Positions 11,692 through 22,560 of a DNA stretch of 64,000 bases are shown in pieces. The stretch is from assembly GCA_015501055.1 (NCBI GenBank), contig JADNYV010000163.1:1-64000 (forward strand), given 5' to 3'. The stretch is from Mucidula mucida (taxonomy: Eukaryota > Basidiomycota > Agaricomycetes > Agaricales > Physalacriaceae). The notes beneath the pieces were generated by a model. The model had not been told where the DNA came from, did no database searches, and saw only the letters and a program-made list of their open reading frames with translations. How positions within the stretch are numbered: the stretch's first letter is position 1; every line of letters starts with the position of its first letter. Both the position numbers and the translations under genes were made by a program.

Positions 11692-11943
11692 ATGGTTTAC
11701 CCTCTTCTCGGCTGCCTCTTGTTAACGTTCCTTGCAGTCATACATCACTCGGCCTACTTGCCGTATCTACGTGCTGGTGCGGTCTGCCCTGTATTGCATG
11801 CTCTGACAGTCAATGAGCCTCCGCCGAGGACAACTGGTGCCGAAGTGACGTCCCCAAGTGAGTATCGCCGTCCATTTCTCTCTGTTACATCCAATATGAT
11901 GCCATATAAATCTCATCTTCTCTATGAGGACAAAGTCCCATGA
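11692..11943 (+). CDS. Small conserved reading frame in arm A (unrecognised)
   Basis: Opens MVYPLLGCLLLTFLAVIHHS and is kept in arm B at 43954-43736 (MVYPLLGCLPLTSFAVVHHQ), with shared YLPYLRAGA-CPVL and NEPPPRTTGAE/NGPPPRTTGAE segments. In both copies a GTGAGTATCG donor follows the SPS codons, so it may be only a first exon. The N-terminus is hydrophobic. Could be a real exon or a by-product of recent duplication. Confidence 0.3.
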   Translation: MVYPLLGCLLLTFLAVIHHSAYLPYLRAGAVCPVLHALTVNEPPPRTTGAEVTSPSEYRRPFLSVTSNMMPYKSHLLYEDKVP

Positions 11944-13198
11944 ACAGTAACAAACGCCTAAATATTTTCACTACTGAGCTTCTACTGCGGTCTCATCTTC
12001 TCTTCCACCTCGTGCTAATTTCTCTTCAGATTACTCATGTTTGGACTGATACTTGAAACGTTCCCCTCTGCGTCGCTCTACGACGATCTGGCCATGTGCA
12101 TCTTCGCAGGCCGGGGCGTCTCCAACTACCTAGGAGCTACGTTGTGACTAGGCGTTCGTTCTCATACTAAAACTTTCGAAATCGAAAGGCTCCAATCGCT
12201 CGAGGTGAGTATCGAATCTGGACCTTCCCTCGCTATGATGCTACATCTTTTATATTTGCTACTTCAGAGGACCTCGCGTCCGATGAGACAATTTTTTCCA
12301 CCAAGATCTCTGAGCTCCGCGTTATGTTTTCCTTGTACTGTAGCTCATTACCGTTTCAGGTCTCCGGCTTTATTCGACTAGGCCCTTTGTTAGTAGGATG
12401 TTCATGCTCAGCCTCCGTACAATACATAATATTTCGGTGCGCGCTTGCCAGGCAACGCCGGCCTGCTTCATTTTCCTTCGTTCAATGTTTATCCCGGGGC
12501 GTAAGCATAATAAACCTATCAGAATTCACCTGTCGCTCCATATGTTTGCTCCGTCCCAACGTCGAAAAGATCTTGTTTAGGGGACGAATACTGAGGCTCG
12601 AAGGCAACGCTCCATGGCATATTGGATCTCATCCAGCTGTTCTCTCTTGTACAAAGTCCGCCTTGTGTCTCTACTGCGAGGTACCGGTAAACAGCCATTT
12701 TACTCAAGTTGATAAAATCACCTCTTCCATGCGCATTCATGAATATCGACCAGTGCTATCAGATACGTGGTACTAGCCGCCTCGACACCTAGTCGCGAGC
12801 TATGACTTCTAGGTCTACTCATCGGTTTCCCCTTCAAGTCTTCGGATCCGTTCCTGGAAGAGAGACGACTTTTTCTCAGCCTTCGAAAGACGATCAATGG
12901 CGTTGCATGCTAAAATGGCGAGCAATCTAGACTCGATGCCAGCGCTGCACGCACTGCGTATGGCTTGCATGCTTTGGTGGCGGTCGTTGATACTGCGACT
13001 GATTTCTGGACAAGGATGGAAGGTACCGAATGACTCAGTCCTCGGTACTAGTAGCTGCGCCATATGCACTCCTCCATTGTTCGCAAGTCCACGTCAGCAT
13101 GTCATGAGTCATAACCCCGTGTGGCGCACTTGCTCATAGGCTGCCCAAGCCAGACAAAGGCCCGTATCACCGACAGTTGACTCGAGTCCGGAGCCGAC

Positions 13199-13206
13199 AT
13201 ATATAA
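13199..13206 (+). promoter_or_regulatory. TATA-like box of bZIP gene 1
   Basis: atatataa, 55-62 bases upstream of the ATG at 13261. The same element, with the surrounding sequence, precedes bZIP gene 2 on the other strand (41872-41879). Confidence 0.55.
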
Positions 13207-13260
13207 AGCCCCCCTCATTCCTGGATGATCGCCCATCCCTTCCTTCCCCTCTCCTTTGTA

Positions 13261-13527
13261 ATGACTATCCTAGCGAATATGACCAACGATAGCGACGTCT
13301 TCGCGGGATCTGAGGGTGACGAACGAGTACCGCCAGATCTTGAGGAGAAGCGCAGGCGCAATATGATTGCTGCTAGGAAGAGCAGGAGACGCAAAGTTTT
13401 GTATCTACTAATGTGGCTGGAGGGGCGCGTGGAGGAGTTGAATCAGCAACTTGAGGAGTGGAAGGCGAGGACTGCGGCTTATGAGGAGCTCATCCAACAG
13501 CATGGGTTATCTGTGGCACTGGAATAA
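13261..13527 (+). CDS. Short bZIP transcription factor 1 (spacer altered by one residue)
   Basis: An uninterrupted 88-residue frame. An acidic head (DVFAGSEGDERVPPD) is followed by a basic region with the bZIP signature N-x2-AA-x2-SR (RRRNMIAARKSRRRK) at about residues 35-50. A zipper follows with heptad positions L-L-W-Y (WLEGRVEELNQQLEEW). Proteins of this class bind DNA as dimers in the nucleus. The linker reads SRRRKVLYLLMWLEG, one residue longer than in gene 2 (SRRRKVVYLMWLEG) and in GCN4-type factors, where the spacing is fixed. The ATG at 13261 was chosen because gene 2 begins at the equivalent codon (MTILANMTND versus MIILANMTND). Gene and promoter lie in arm A. Confidence 0.8.
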   Translation: MTILANMTNDSDVFAGSEGDERVPPDLEEKRRRNMIAARKSRRRKVLYLLMWLEGRVEELNQQLEEWKARTAAYEELIQQHGLSVALE

Positions 13528-14031
13528 CACGTCTCCAACCTAACGACCTGTTTGTCAATCAGAACTCTACTCTGTACGAGGTCTTTCTCATCATGTCCTG
13601 CACGTTCTAATAGGCATCTTACAGTTTGATTATTTCTCTTCATCAATGGCAATGGATACTGAGCCGATCGTCTGAGGAGCTCAGTGCTTGACACTAGTGG
13701 CTATCGCAGCACTCGCTCTGAAGGTCGAACTGACATAAAAGTATTCAAAGACCTTCCCTGATGGGTATATCTTCATGTTTGCTACGTCAGATGACACAGT
13801 GCTATGAGACAACTCTTCCCGTTCAGCAATGCGACTGGCGCGTAATTTCTTCCACAAAGCTTCTTTGCATACATCTTTCTCTATCTTTACATCCTTAATT
13901 CCTTCGACGATCATCGTCGAGATAGCGCCCGGTCGGGTGTGGTGTGCTACTGCAGTCAGAAATCCATATTTATATCGCTACATTGAGGCTCCATGGTATC
14001 ATTATAGTACAGAATTGCAAGGGATTAATGC

Positions 14032-15258
14032 TTAAAGTTCGACTGTGCAGCCAACGGCATCGGCAACAAGAGCTCTTCGAGCCTGTAGCATATGAGGAAC
14101 ATTTTGATCTGGTCCATAGTAGCCTTGAATATAGAGTCTTAGATTTGCGCCACTCATTGAGCGGATAGCGTGAACGTTCAAGATAGCTGGTAAAGCGGGC
14201 CGCACGGGTTGAGGGCCCCCGTTTGGATCTGGGATCTAAGCAAGGACATGAGTTGGAAACACACGATTGTTAGGGAAACTATTCACCGGTACAGTGGGCA
14301 GACTATCGTCGAGGAATGGCACGATACAGAATGCTATACTAGTTCCAGGTCCACGGAGACGATTTGAGCTCTGAAAATCCATTATGAATGATACTGTGGG
14401 TTTTTAGGCAAAGACAGGAAAACGGACCTGCGCGCAAATTCGTGTCAGTAAGCCCAGCTTGGTACCGTGGTCGTCCAACGTCGCTCCGTGTTCGGCTAAT
14501 GTCGTTTGGACATCGGCCAGTGTACGTTCCATACCTCGCTGACTGGTCCGGACATCGGCCAGTGTTGTTTGCATACCGGTCTGGTTCGTTTGCATATTAG
14601 CCTGGGTCGTTCGAACGACATTCAGGTCTCCCCGCATAGTAGCCTGGGCCGTTCGAACGACATTCAGGTCTCCCCGCATGGTAGCTTGGGTCGTTCGGAC
14701 GCTAGTCAGGTCTGCCTGAATATTAGCCTGAGTCGTCTGCATATCACCCTGAGTCGTTCGGACACCGGTCAGGTCTGCTTGGATCTGAGCTAGCGTGGCC
14801 ATGATCTGGGTGTGACTGTTCAATAACGCCGCTGCAACAGCTTGTCCGCCGAGAGGTATAACAGCTACGAAACGATCAGACGCGAAGGAAAAGAAGAGAC
14901 ACAGGCTGACGTACGGCCATTGGCTGCAGGAGCAGCCGGAGCTGGTACTGCGCCCGCTGGGGCGGGGGCGGGAACAGGCTGCCGACCGATATCGAAGGCC
15001 GTGACAAGGCCAACTTGGAATAGTAGCGTCTCTGCTACAACTTCCGGAGGCGGGATACCCTTCTTTCGTGCTAGATAATAGTGAGCGTGATGTTTATCAA
15101 ATGCGAAGAGGCTCACAGTATTCTTCCATGACCTGCCTGGTGTATACGGCACCATTACATACATCCAGGGCAGTGGGGGGATTGGATGGGTTCGGCGGCG
15201 CAATGATGGCAAGGCTATCGTGGCGGGGTGGGACGAGTTGGGTCAGTTGGAACGCCAT
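14032..15258 (-). CDS. MAFQL-family protein, full-length, with coiled-coil repeats
   Basis: Five exons (15258-15117, 15070-14915, 14864-14428, 14370-14287, 14235-14032), with introns of 46-57 nt, all GT-AG and in frame, give 340 residues. Order: conserved head (MAFQLTQLVPPRHDS), a helical segment, an Ala/Pro linker (PAPAPAGAVPAPAAPAANG), a coiled coil of 14-residue units (ATMRGDLNVVRTAQ) over about residues 125-235, and a tail with VPFLDDSLPTVP and RALVADAVGCTVEL. The tail resembles agaricomycete proteins I associate with a Mug135-like C-terminal domain; this is recall and unverified. No catalytic motif is seen, and a structural or self-associating role is only a guess. It is divergent from, and head-to-head with, the truncated paralogue at 16551. 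Stop at 14034-14032. Confidence 0.75.
14599..14682 (-). repeat. 42-bp minisatellite encoding two heptads per unit
   Basis: Two near-identical 42-bp units (14599-14640 and 14641-14682), flanked by diverged units over about 14470-14790, inside exon 3 of the MAFQL gene. Each unit codes for 14 residues of coiled coil, so copy-number change would alter coil length without shifting frame. Confidence 0.8.
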
Positions 15259-15324
15259 TGTCGTGGTCGAGAGAAAGGAAGATGTGATGATCGAGGGCCC
15301 GTGGATGTTCGTCTTTAATGGGAC

Positions 15325-16490
15325 TTGATCACGTGGACGTGATCCCACGTTATCTCAACCCTGCCTCAGCTTTGCTTGTTCTCAAATCGTCCTTCCCTGC
15401 CCCGGAACAGGGAAGGTCTTCGCTCGTAGTCCGATGAAGATTAGCGATACGCAGAAAAGCTACTGTGTGGGTCCAGTCTTCATCGCACACATTTTCGCGA
15501 CATGCCGGCGCCCTCTGCAGTCTGAACAATGTGTACAATGTCTGACTAGGTGCGATGGAGAACTCTTACAAGCGGTCATGATATCCTCGTGCTATCTGAG
15601 GCTGTGTGTCCACATGTACTCGGCTAAAGTTGATGTCGTACAATTGTAGGGTCTGTTCCTCAAGTCTGATGCGGGTCTTCTTCCACTGACACATCCATTG
15701 CCGATCTCACTACTATTGACCAGAAGTTTCTCGCTCTGCTACAACGTTGACATCCCCACTGAATCGACATAGCGTCGACTTCTATGCCGTGTTGAACGGG
15801 CGTACGCCGCAGATTGTGTGTCCATCGTCACCCTCGGAAGGGTGGTCAAAATACGTATTAAGAGCAACAAGACTAGCCTAATAAAGGACATCTTCATATG
15901 CTGCTCCAGCCTTCTGATATCTTGCGAAAAGTCCGGTGGCACAAGACGTATCGTATGCGGTATAAAGGTCAGGGTTGAAGTGGTTCGCTTTGACTGTCGA
16001 GAATAGTACTTCGATGCATTTGACGTTCGCGATAACAATTCAGCAGGTTTGTCGTAACTCATCTCTATTGAACAACTTCCACAAACACTTCCCACCAGTG
16101 ATACCTGCTCTTCTGTACGAACTTGGTGGCTGGCGGCGGCGCTCAGATCAGAAATCCGGGTTTCTGACATCGTAATCAAGCGCGCTAACGGAGCTCTTTT
16201 GTTGACTTTGTTCCCCGAATAGACAAAGGAATGAAGCTCTCGGGTATTGCGCTGCTCGCTTGTCATGGTCAGTTTCAAGGAGGGCTTCGAGAAAACTGAT
16301 AATAGACTAGTACAATGATAGCCCCGGACCCACGACAAAGAATCCCCAATCTGTGTATCGTCAATCTTCATCGGACTCTGAGCGACGGCCTCCCCTCTTC
16401 CGTGGCAGGGAAGGACAGTTTGAGAACAAGCAAAGCTGAGGCAGGGTTAAGGCAACGTGTGATCACGTCTAGTACATGATCAAATCCCAT
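15325..16490. repeat. Inverted 5' flanks of the head-to-head MAFQL genes
   Basis: About 150 bases at 15325-15480 recur inverted at 16315-16490 (shared strings include ccctgcctcagctttgcttg and agtccgatgaagatt). Each lies just upstream of a MAFQL ATG (15258 minus, 16551 plus). So the two genes and their promoters form an inverted duplication around about 830 bases of unique spacer (15480-16315). No supportable gene was found in the spacer; the 210-residue minus-strand frame across it is rejected below. Confidence 0.7.
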
Positions 16491-16550
16491 AAAGAGTCGA
16501 GACTCAGAGTCAAGACGAACAACGGTGCACTTCCTTTCTCGCAACCGACT

Positions 16551-17010
16551 ATGGCTTTCCAGTTGAACCAGCTTGTTGCCCCCGCCCATTATCCAGGCCT
16601 TTCTTTCCCGGCCCTCACAAACCCGTCTAATCCCCCAACTACACAAGACGTATATGATGCTGTTATATACAGCATGCGTGTCCTGGCTGACGACTGTGAG
16701 CCGTTTAGCTAAGTTCTCTCTGAGCGTCGTACTGAATAATATCTAGCTCTCAGAAGTACCGGCGTCCGTGCCCAATGTGTGGCAGAGGCTAAACGATACG
16801 AGTACGCCATCATTGCCGCCTACAGCTTGTATATCGCCCAAGTAGCCGTTCCCGCTCCTGCCGCCGGTCTTCGTACGCGAGTGTCTGCTCTTCCTTGACC
16901 TCCAGTCTAATTGTTCCACAGCTCTCCTGAATCCTCTCAGTGAACAGGCCACGCTAGCGTTGTTGGCTACACCCACTCGCCGTACCTCAAACTCAAACCA
17001 CTCAGACTGA
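16551..17010 (+). CDS. MAFQL-family protein, short form (119 residues)
   Basis: Three exons (16551-16695, 16747-16872, 16922-17010) with GT-AG introns of about 50 nt. Head MAFQLNQLVAPAHYPGLSFP, middle RYEYAIIAAYSLYIAQVAVP, then PAPAAGLPLLNPLSEQATLA and a stop. It matches the first three exons of the full-length member and ends where the coiled coil would begin. The stop context (NHSD) and downstream sequence are shared with the copies at 44455 and 10700, so truncation came before duplication. Whether it is expressed is unknown. Confidence 0.65.
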
Positions 17011-17698
17011 TTAATGTATCAGCTCCGTTGGTGTATATAGCCTGGAGGATAATTCCAATGCCACAATGAAATGTTCGAGTAGATGATTGTCAACACGAAG
17101 GTCCCCCATGCGGGATGTGGTGTGAAACATGAAGCGAGAAGGCAGTGCCAGCGCAAACTATCACCGTTGCCGTAAGTACACAGTGGTATAGAGTATACCA
17201 GCATCATTACCTTGCAAGCGATTGTCCTAAAAGACATCCCCAATGTACATTTGCCTCAACGAGGCCAACGGCGCCCCCTCTGACTTGAAAGGCCCAAGGG
17301 TCCGAGAGCTGCCATACAGGAGAAAGTCAATTCGTAACGAGTAGAGGGAGAGAGACCGTGCTAGCGGGAACCGGTGACCGGGCGAGATCGTTATTCATTT
17401 CCTTGAAAGGTGGCGCGAGAGCCATGTGGCTCCTTGAATTGCATCACGTGTGCGCGATTGTCAGAGTTAGGACACAAAATGACGTTGAACGAGAAGTAGC
17501 TGCTTAACGATGCCCAATGCATCGGAAAAGTACGTGTCGAGGTGCGTACGTTACATGTGGTGAGGTTGCAAGTCCCTTGAATGAGAACGCACAGCCACTC
17601 CACGCGACAGTCACGCGCGCGCAGATTTGCGTCTCTGAAGGTGTTTGACTGTCTCTCTTACGCACCACCACCACCACCACTGACTCGTATACCTCACT
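17011..17698. other. Spacer with MYND-gene promoter
   Basis: About 690 bases; nothing conserved beyond the first 40 bases, which belong to the MAFQL-copy 3' flank. A pyrimidine-rich stretch with a ccaccaccaccacc run (about 17665-17678) ends 20 bases before the ATG at 17699. Confidence 0.35.
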
Positions 17699-18793
17699 AT
17701 GCCTCCTATCACAAACCTCGAAACGACCTACATTCCTGGGTTCGAAAATCCCATGACTACTTTCACGGTATGTGTTCGGAATGCTCTCAACTTCCAAGCG
17801 GTGGCTCATACTTCCCAAGATCGACCCTTCTGCCAGTTCTAACTCTGAAGGAGGATGGGACAACATGCAGATCATCAATTCTGCCGGGAATGGCTACGGA
17901 GCGTTTGCTACGAACATGGGCGACATCGCGAAAAAGATTCCTTCCAAGCCCTCTTTGAAAAAGTCCTGCGAGAAGTGCCGAAAACGTCCCGACCAAAATG
18001 GGAAGGGATACTCTCACTGTTCATCATGTAAGATTGCGGTTTATTGCAGGTACGTGAAAAGTTACGCGAATCTAAATGAAGGCCACTCACAAATAATTTC
18101 TTTCAGCCGTGATTGTCAAACGGTCTGTTATGATTCGCGTGTATATCCAACAGAACTCTCATTTTATCTGTCATTAGAGCCACTGGAAGGTGCACAAGGC
18201 ACTTTGTCATGCTCGCGTGAAACACCTCAAAATCGAGCAAGGCCTTAAGGATCAAGCAGTGGCAAACAATGGACCTTTCATCTCCCAAGCCACCTTACGC
18301 AAATGGTACTATGACAACGTCGACATCGTTGACTACGCAGTGAGTCTTCCTTTACATTTCAGCCAACGGTCCACAACTAAAGAGTGCGTAGATTGTCCAA
18401 CTGCTCGAACTCTACAAAGGGCGCACACACAGTCTCTGGCGGACCCATGCAGCGATCTTTTGCCTAGGCGGAAGCACAGAGGGTATATGCGATTCATCCA
18501 GCGAAATCGACTTTGACGACGGGGAAGCTGTGTCTTTCACCACCCTCGCGAGGAAAGACCATCTTGACCTATCCCCGATATATGTTAGGACCCTTGGTCA
18601 GGGCAGTAATATCATCCTCATTTTCATTTACAACAATGAAGCCGATATGATGCTCATTGACAGCCATGACCTCCCGGCCGACGAGGAATGGGCCACGATG
18701 GAAAAGGACGAGATGTGGAGGATGCATATTCGTATGCGGCCTATGGCGAGGATGATGTTGGAGGAGGAGAAGGATTCAACGGAAGAGCCGTAA
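17699..18793 (+). CDS. MYND-type zinc-finger protein
   Basis: Five exons (17699-17767, 17820-18049, 18107-18122, 18178-18339, 18392-18793), all GT-AG, give 292 residues without a lesion. The start MPPITNLETTYIPGFENP was chosen because a 52-nt intron with a CTCAAC branch site joins it in frame to IDPSASSNSEGGW. The MYND finger (about residues 79-118) is complete once the tiny 16-nt exon is included: CEKCRKRPDQNGKGYSHCSS, then CKIAVYCSRDCQ, then HWKVHKALC. The MYND Cys/His set binds two zinc ions and usually mediates protein contacts. The C-terminal 150 residues are acidic and unrecognised. The 3' end and flank are partly duplicated at 19620-19840. Confidence 0.85.
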
Positions 18794-20540
18794 CTTTTCG
18801 CGCAGAACAAGTCTCAAGTGCGTGGTCCGATGATATGCATTGCTTTTGCGAAGGAGATGCATGAAGTGAGCTGTCAAGGGCGAGGATCTTGCCTGGGCGC
18901 GTGGGAGCGACAGCCTGTCGACAGCATCATGGCTATATACCGGCGCACGACTTTCACCAGGAATCTACACGCTCCTAAGATACCGGCTTCATTGATCACT
19001 CATACTTATCCACATTCTTAGCCTCAATATTCAAACTTTGTCAATTCAATTCTTGCTAATCTTTGCCGTCCTACTATTCTCATCCTTTTCGATATCTTCT
19101 CCATCGAGGAAGTCCTCGTAAGCCCGATTCATTATGAATATGATTTCTGAGATTATTACGCCACAGTTCAGCCTCCACGATCCCGTAAGGGTGGCACTAT
19201 GGCACGCCGCCAACTAAGCGGCCCATGCCGATATACCTTGGCAGTCTCGCAAAGGCGATTTCACTACAGTTTCGTTGAAACGGATCGAATTCAAAGTATC
19301 TCGACTCATTAACGTCTGGCGCAGGCGGGTTCTATCTCATTGACAGTCTGTGCGCGGCTGCTCAGTGTGCGTGTTATGGGAAAGAGCAAACGGAAAACGA
19401 GGTTTGTATTCATGGTAAGCCAACTTTCTTTTCAGCTTATATTGAAAGCCAACAAGGACAAGGCTTCCGAATTTACGTCGCTCGTAGCGTTGACATATTG
19501 TGTCTGATTTCAGCACCCTCGGAACAATCCAAACGGCGCTGTCCAGAAAAAGCGACTGATGGACATCACAGGAAAGAAGGACGATCGAAGGGTGGGTATC
19601 TTGAAACTTTGTCTGGTTGTCTTCGCGATTCAACTGAAGAGCCGTAACTTTTCAAGCAGAAGGGAAAAAAACGAGTCTCAAGTGCATACCAGTCCTGATC
19701 AACATTGCTTTTGTGAAGGGGATGCATGAATCGAACTGTGTTGGGTTTACGCTAAGGGTGAGAATTTTCACCATCATCATCATGTTTATATTCCAGCGCG
19801 CACGATGCTCACTAGGAATCTACGCGCTCATAAAGCGCGCCGTCTGGTGCCGCTGAACACTACACCCTTGATCTCCAATAACGATCGCCTGTACTAGTAG
19901 GTTCGAAGCAAGTAAGCGCGACAACAAGCAACTCCTGCAGTGCCCGTTGCTCGGCCTGATGATGTGTGGCGGGCGATTACGAATGACAAGCCTGTAAAGC
20001 GGGACGAGGAGAAGGCCCTCTCACACACTGGTCAGTTTCACCGCTCACTGTGCGACTTTCGACATGCTGATACTCTGCTTTAGATCGTGAGGATCACTCA
20101 TACTACTTATTCGCATTCTGCTTCGGTATAGCCTTGATATCTAGTCTTTGCCGTCCTCGTCTTTCTCGCTAGGTGCTCCAGTGATTAATGTGGCGAATTT
20201 TATTTCTGACATTATTACGCCACACTCGAGGTTCGATTAAGTCTCATCGGCAGGTTTATCTCAGCCGGGAACCGCGCCCAGTATTGAAGAGTACTGTGTC
20301 ACGCGCCAGCCAACTTGGCGAGCATCATGGTGCGCCTTGCCAGTTACGCAAAGGCGATTTCTGTAGCAGAGGTTCGTTGGAACGGATCGAATTCAAAGTA
20401 TCGCAGGTGGGTTCTATTTCATTGACAGTCTAGCAGTAACGGTCTCGGAAGATTCCAAGCCTGTCCAGAAAAGCGACTGATGGACATCACGGGAAAGACG
20501 GACACGATCGAAGGGTGGGTATGTGGAAAATTTGTCGGTT
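18776..20540. repeat. Degenerate tandem duplication downstream of the MYND gene
   Basis: The last codons of the MYND gene (DSTEEP, stop) and about 200 bases of its flank (18776-18980) recur at 19620-19840. The next block (19020-19600, with acgccaca, tcgcaaaggcgatttc and cggatcgaattcaaagtat) recurs at 20090-20540. This is two rounds of one 0.85-1 kb unit. A stretch at about 19376-19645 can be read as MGKSKRKTR plus spliced pieces ending RDSTEEP, but no family is recognised and the second unit is broken. Confidence 0.6.
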
Positions 20541-20649
20541 GTCTTCGCAATCCAATGGACACGAAACAGAGTAAGCACTGGGCGCCTTTTCAGCGGTGCT
20601 TTTGTGGCAGGTGGGGCTTTTAGACGTTGTGTAAACGTTGACGTCCTAG

Positions 20650-20781
20650 GATGACCTCAAGTTTGTGAGGTTCCTTGGTCTAAGATTGCGAAGGGAAACG
20701 CGTGGAAGCGCCAAGTTCCCGGACGAGGTTGCGAAGAGTTTGGAACCAAAAGAGGTTGAGAAGGACAAGGGTGAAGTCTAA
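20650..20781 (+). CDS. Possible 3' exon of an unrecognised gene
   Basis: An open frame ends DDLKFVRFLGLRLRRETRGS...EVEKDKGEV with a stop at 20779-20781 and an aataaa-like signal (attaataaagcc) near 20847-20858. Charged, lysine-rich end. Upstream exons could not be placed because the sequence merges with the degenerate repeat. Confidence 0.25.
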   Translation, partial: DDLKFVRFLGLRLRRETRGSAKFPDEVAKSLEPKEVEKDKGEV

Positions 20782-21014
20782 GGGAGATCAAGACTACCGA
20801 GAAAGCCTGAGAGGACTATTTAGAGATATAATTCCTGTAAGAATTATTAATAAAGCCTCTTGAGCTTCACAACGAGTAATACATACTATTGTTTCTTTGA
20901 AGTTGAGATGCTGATGTGAGTGCGGAGTTTGAATTTGCTTTTCGATTACCACCCCAACCTGCCAACACGATGAATGGTAAATTCGACGACATTAAGAGGC
21001 GCTTTTGCTGAACG

Positions 21015-21985
21015 ATGATAGGCCTGGTCGCGTACGACGATGACTCTGATGAGGAGCGCAAAGTGCAAACCAATGTGAGATTCTTCATCGCCGCCCTTTC
21101 CATTCCTGTTTCCCTCGCCGCTGGCTCCCTTTCTGTCTGCGCTAGGTGAACGCGACCGCTGCAGAACGTACGTTGTCGCCGTCATCACTGTCGCTGCTTT
21201 GACTCACGGGAATTGAACAGCTCGCAAAACGCAAGTCATCATAAAACGGCCGCCACGCAAGAGCCATAAAACACGCGCGCACGTGTCGGAGGATATCGAA
21301 GTACCGGTGGCCTCGTCAAGTGGTGCACCGCCGCCACCGCCTGCTGTCGAGGACGAGCTATCACAGATTCGCGACCTGCTCCGGCCACCACAAATATCTG
21401 GCCTTGTGGATTGGGGCATCCCACCGCCCCCTACGGGTCCGTGCGATCCGGTCATTGAGGTGCGTCTCGCCTGTTTGCTGTCGCGCACGCTAATCTTTTC
21501 GCAGGCCAAATTAGCCCAATTCCACGCTCTCAAAAATGACTGTGAAAATCCACGGCACTTTAACGACTCCCTCATGGCCAATCGCTCGTTCCGCAATCCC
21601 CACCTTTACACCAAGCTCGTCGAATTTGTAGACGTCGACGAGCGTGCCAGCAATTTCCCAAGAGAGCGCTGGGATCCAAACGACCTCCATCCCGACTGGT
21701 ATGCCGATAAAATTGGTGCGCCGAATGTCTTATCCCTGTGGTCATTCAAGACGTTGATATATGGCTGGTTTCTTTTCATTTTCGGTTCTTTCATTCCTGT
21801 TTTGACACGACGAAGCTGAAGTGCAAAAGGCCCGGTCGGAGAAGCAGTCGACGGCTGGTGGACAGCGCTCTCAGATCGCCTTCACTAGTAGTGCCAAGCC
21901 GAAGGACAAGGATAAGACCCGGTTCAATCCTTATGGGAGTCACCACTATGGTCATGGACATAAGGACCGCCCGCGATGGGGATGA
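21015..21985 (+). CDS. SAP30-binding-protein / HCNGP-like protein
   Basis: Five exons (21015-21074, 21146-21167, 21221-21459, 21505-21715, 21816-21985) give 233 residues, all introns GT-AG. The N-terminus [15 protein letters not shown] is the typical head. A proline-rich segment is followed by the HCNGP core [16 protein letters not shown], then [50 protein letters not shown] and [19 protein letters not shown]. It ends basic and His/Gly-rich ([14 protein letters not shown]). Human SAP30BP is a nuclear protein linked to the SIN3-SAP30 co-repressor and to splicing of short introns. The 22-nt exon 2 is needed to keep frame. Single-copy here and lesion-free, so it marks conserved background in a repeat-rich window. 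Confidence 0.92.
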
Positions 21986-22369
21986 GTGTATCGATATGTT
22001 GTCGTTCTTGCTTTCGAATTCACTTGCATTTTCGTTTCTTAAAGCCCGACCACTCAAGGAAAGACCACCAATGTGTTCAACGATAAATCAGTTTTACCCA
22101 CGACCGTAGCTCAGCGTAATACTTTGCCTGAATTCAACCAATGCCTTCGGAGAACGTATTTCAGATGCCTGTTCAAGTCAGGCCGGTCGTTTATGAGGGA
22201 CGGTAGCTTTTTCAAAATGTGTCCTAAATTGTCATATCAATGGTTACACAAACATTCAACATTTCTTTGAACACGGGTCACGGTCGGCAGTTCAGACTTC
22301 AAATTGCGCAAGCAACAGATCAAGGATACTAGTATTATGGTTTATGAAACTTGTTCGTGATGCAGACCA
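21986..22369. other. 3' flank of the SAP30BP-like gene
   Basis: No gene or repeat recognised. Confidence 0.35.
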
Positions 22370-22560
22370 TTCATTCATTCACTACCTCGGGCAAAAACCT
22401 TGATCTTCCGACATATCTCTCCAGCCGCCCCTCTGAAAACCTGATAGCGTCCACGTTTGTGCAGAATTCTTCGAGCCGAGAAACGTGCTGCACGTATGGT
22501 TCCGTAGACCCTCAGAAGAGTTCGTTTTTGTCCAGAGAAGCCAGCAAATCGAGATAGAAC
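22370..22560 (-). pseudogene. 3'-end fragment of the tandem F-box family
   Basis: Matches the last about 190 bases of the F-box genes at 36069-37597 and 37966-39507 (the FCTNVD-FSEGR-QRW segment and the ctacctcgggcaaaaa 3' flank), with frame lesions. It lies alone, 11 kb from the array and on the other side of the ALDH gene. From 22560 to 23118 no gene is seen. Confidence 0.65.

Larger units (their letters stand above)
10640..13690 (+). repeat. Inverted segmental duplication, arm A
   Basis: Sequence from here to about 13.69 kb reappears as the reverse complement between about 44.95 and 41.5 kb. Both arms carry, in the same relative order, a MAFQL-family gene copy, a conserved small reading frame beginning MVYPLLGC, the AGGAC exon-like block of repeat R, and a bZIP gene with its promoter. 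The arms differ by point changes and by a 599 bp MITE present only in arm B. The 11200-13200 stretch of this arm has no gene that can be supported apart from the small frame at 11692. Confidence 0.8.

Noticed and set aside
15739..16371. 210-residue minus-strand frame between the head-to-head genes
   Set aside because: No recognisable family, no paralogue, and its start overlaps the duplicated promoter; chance open frame is likelier.
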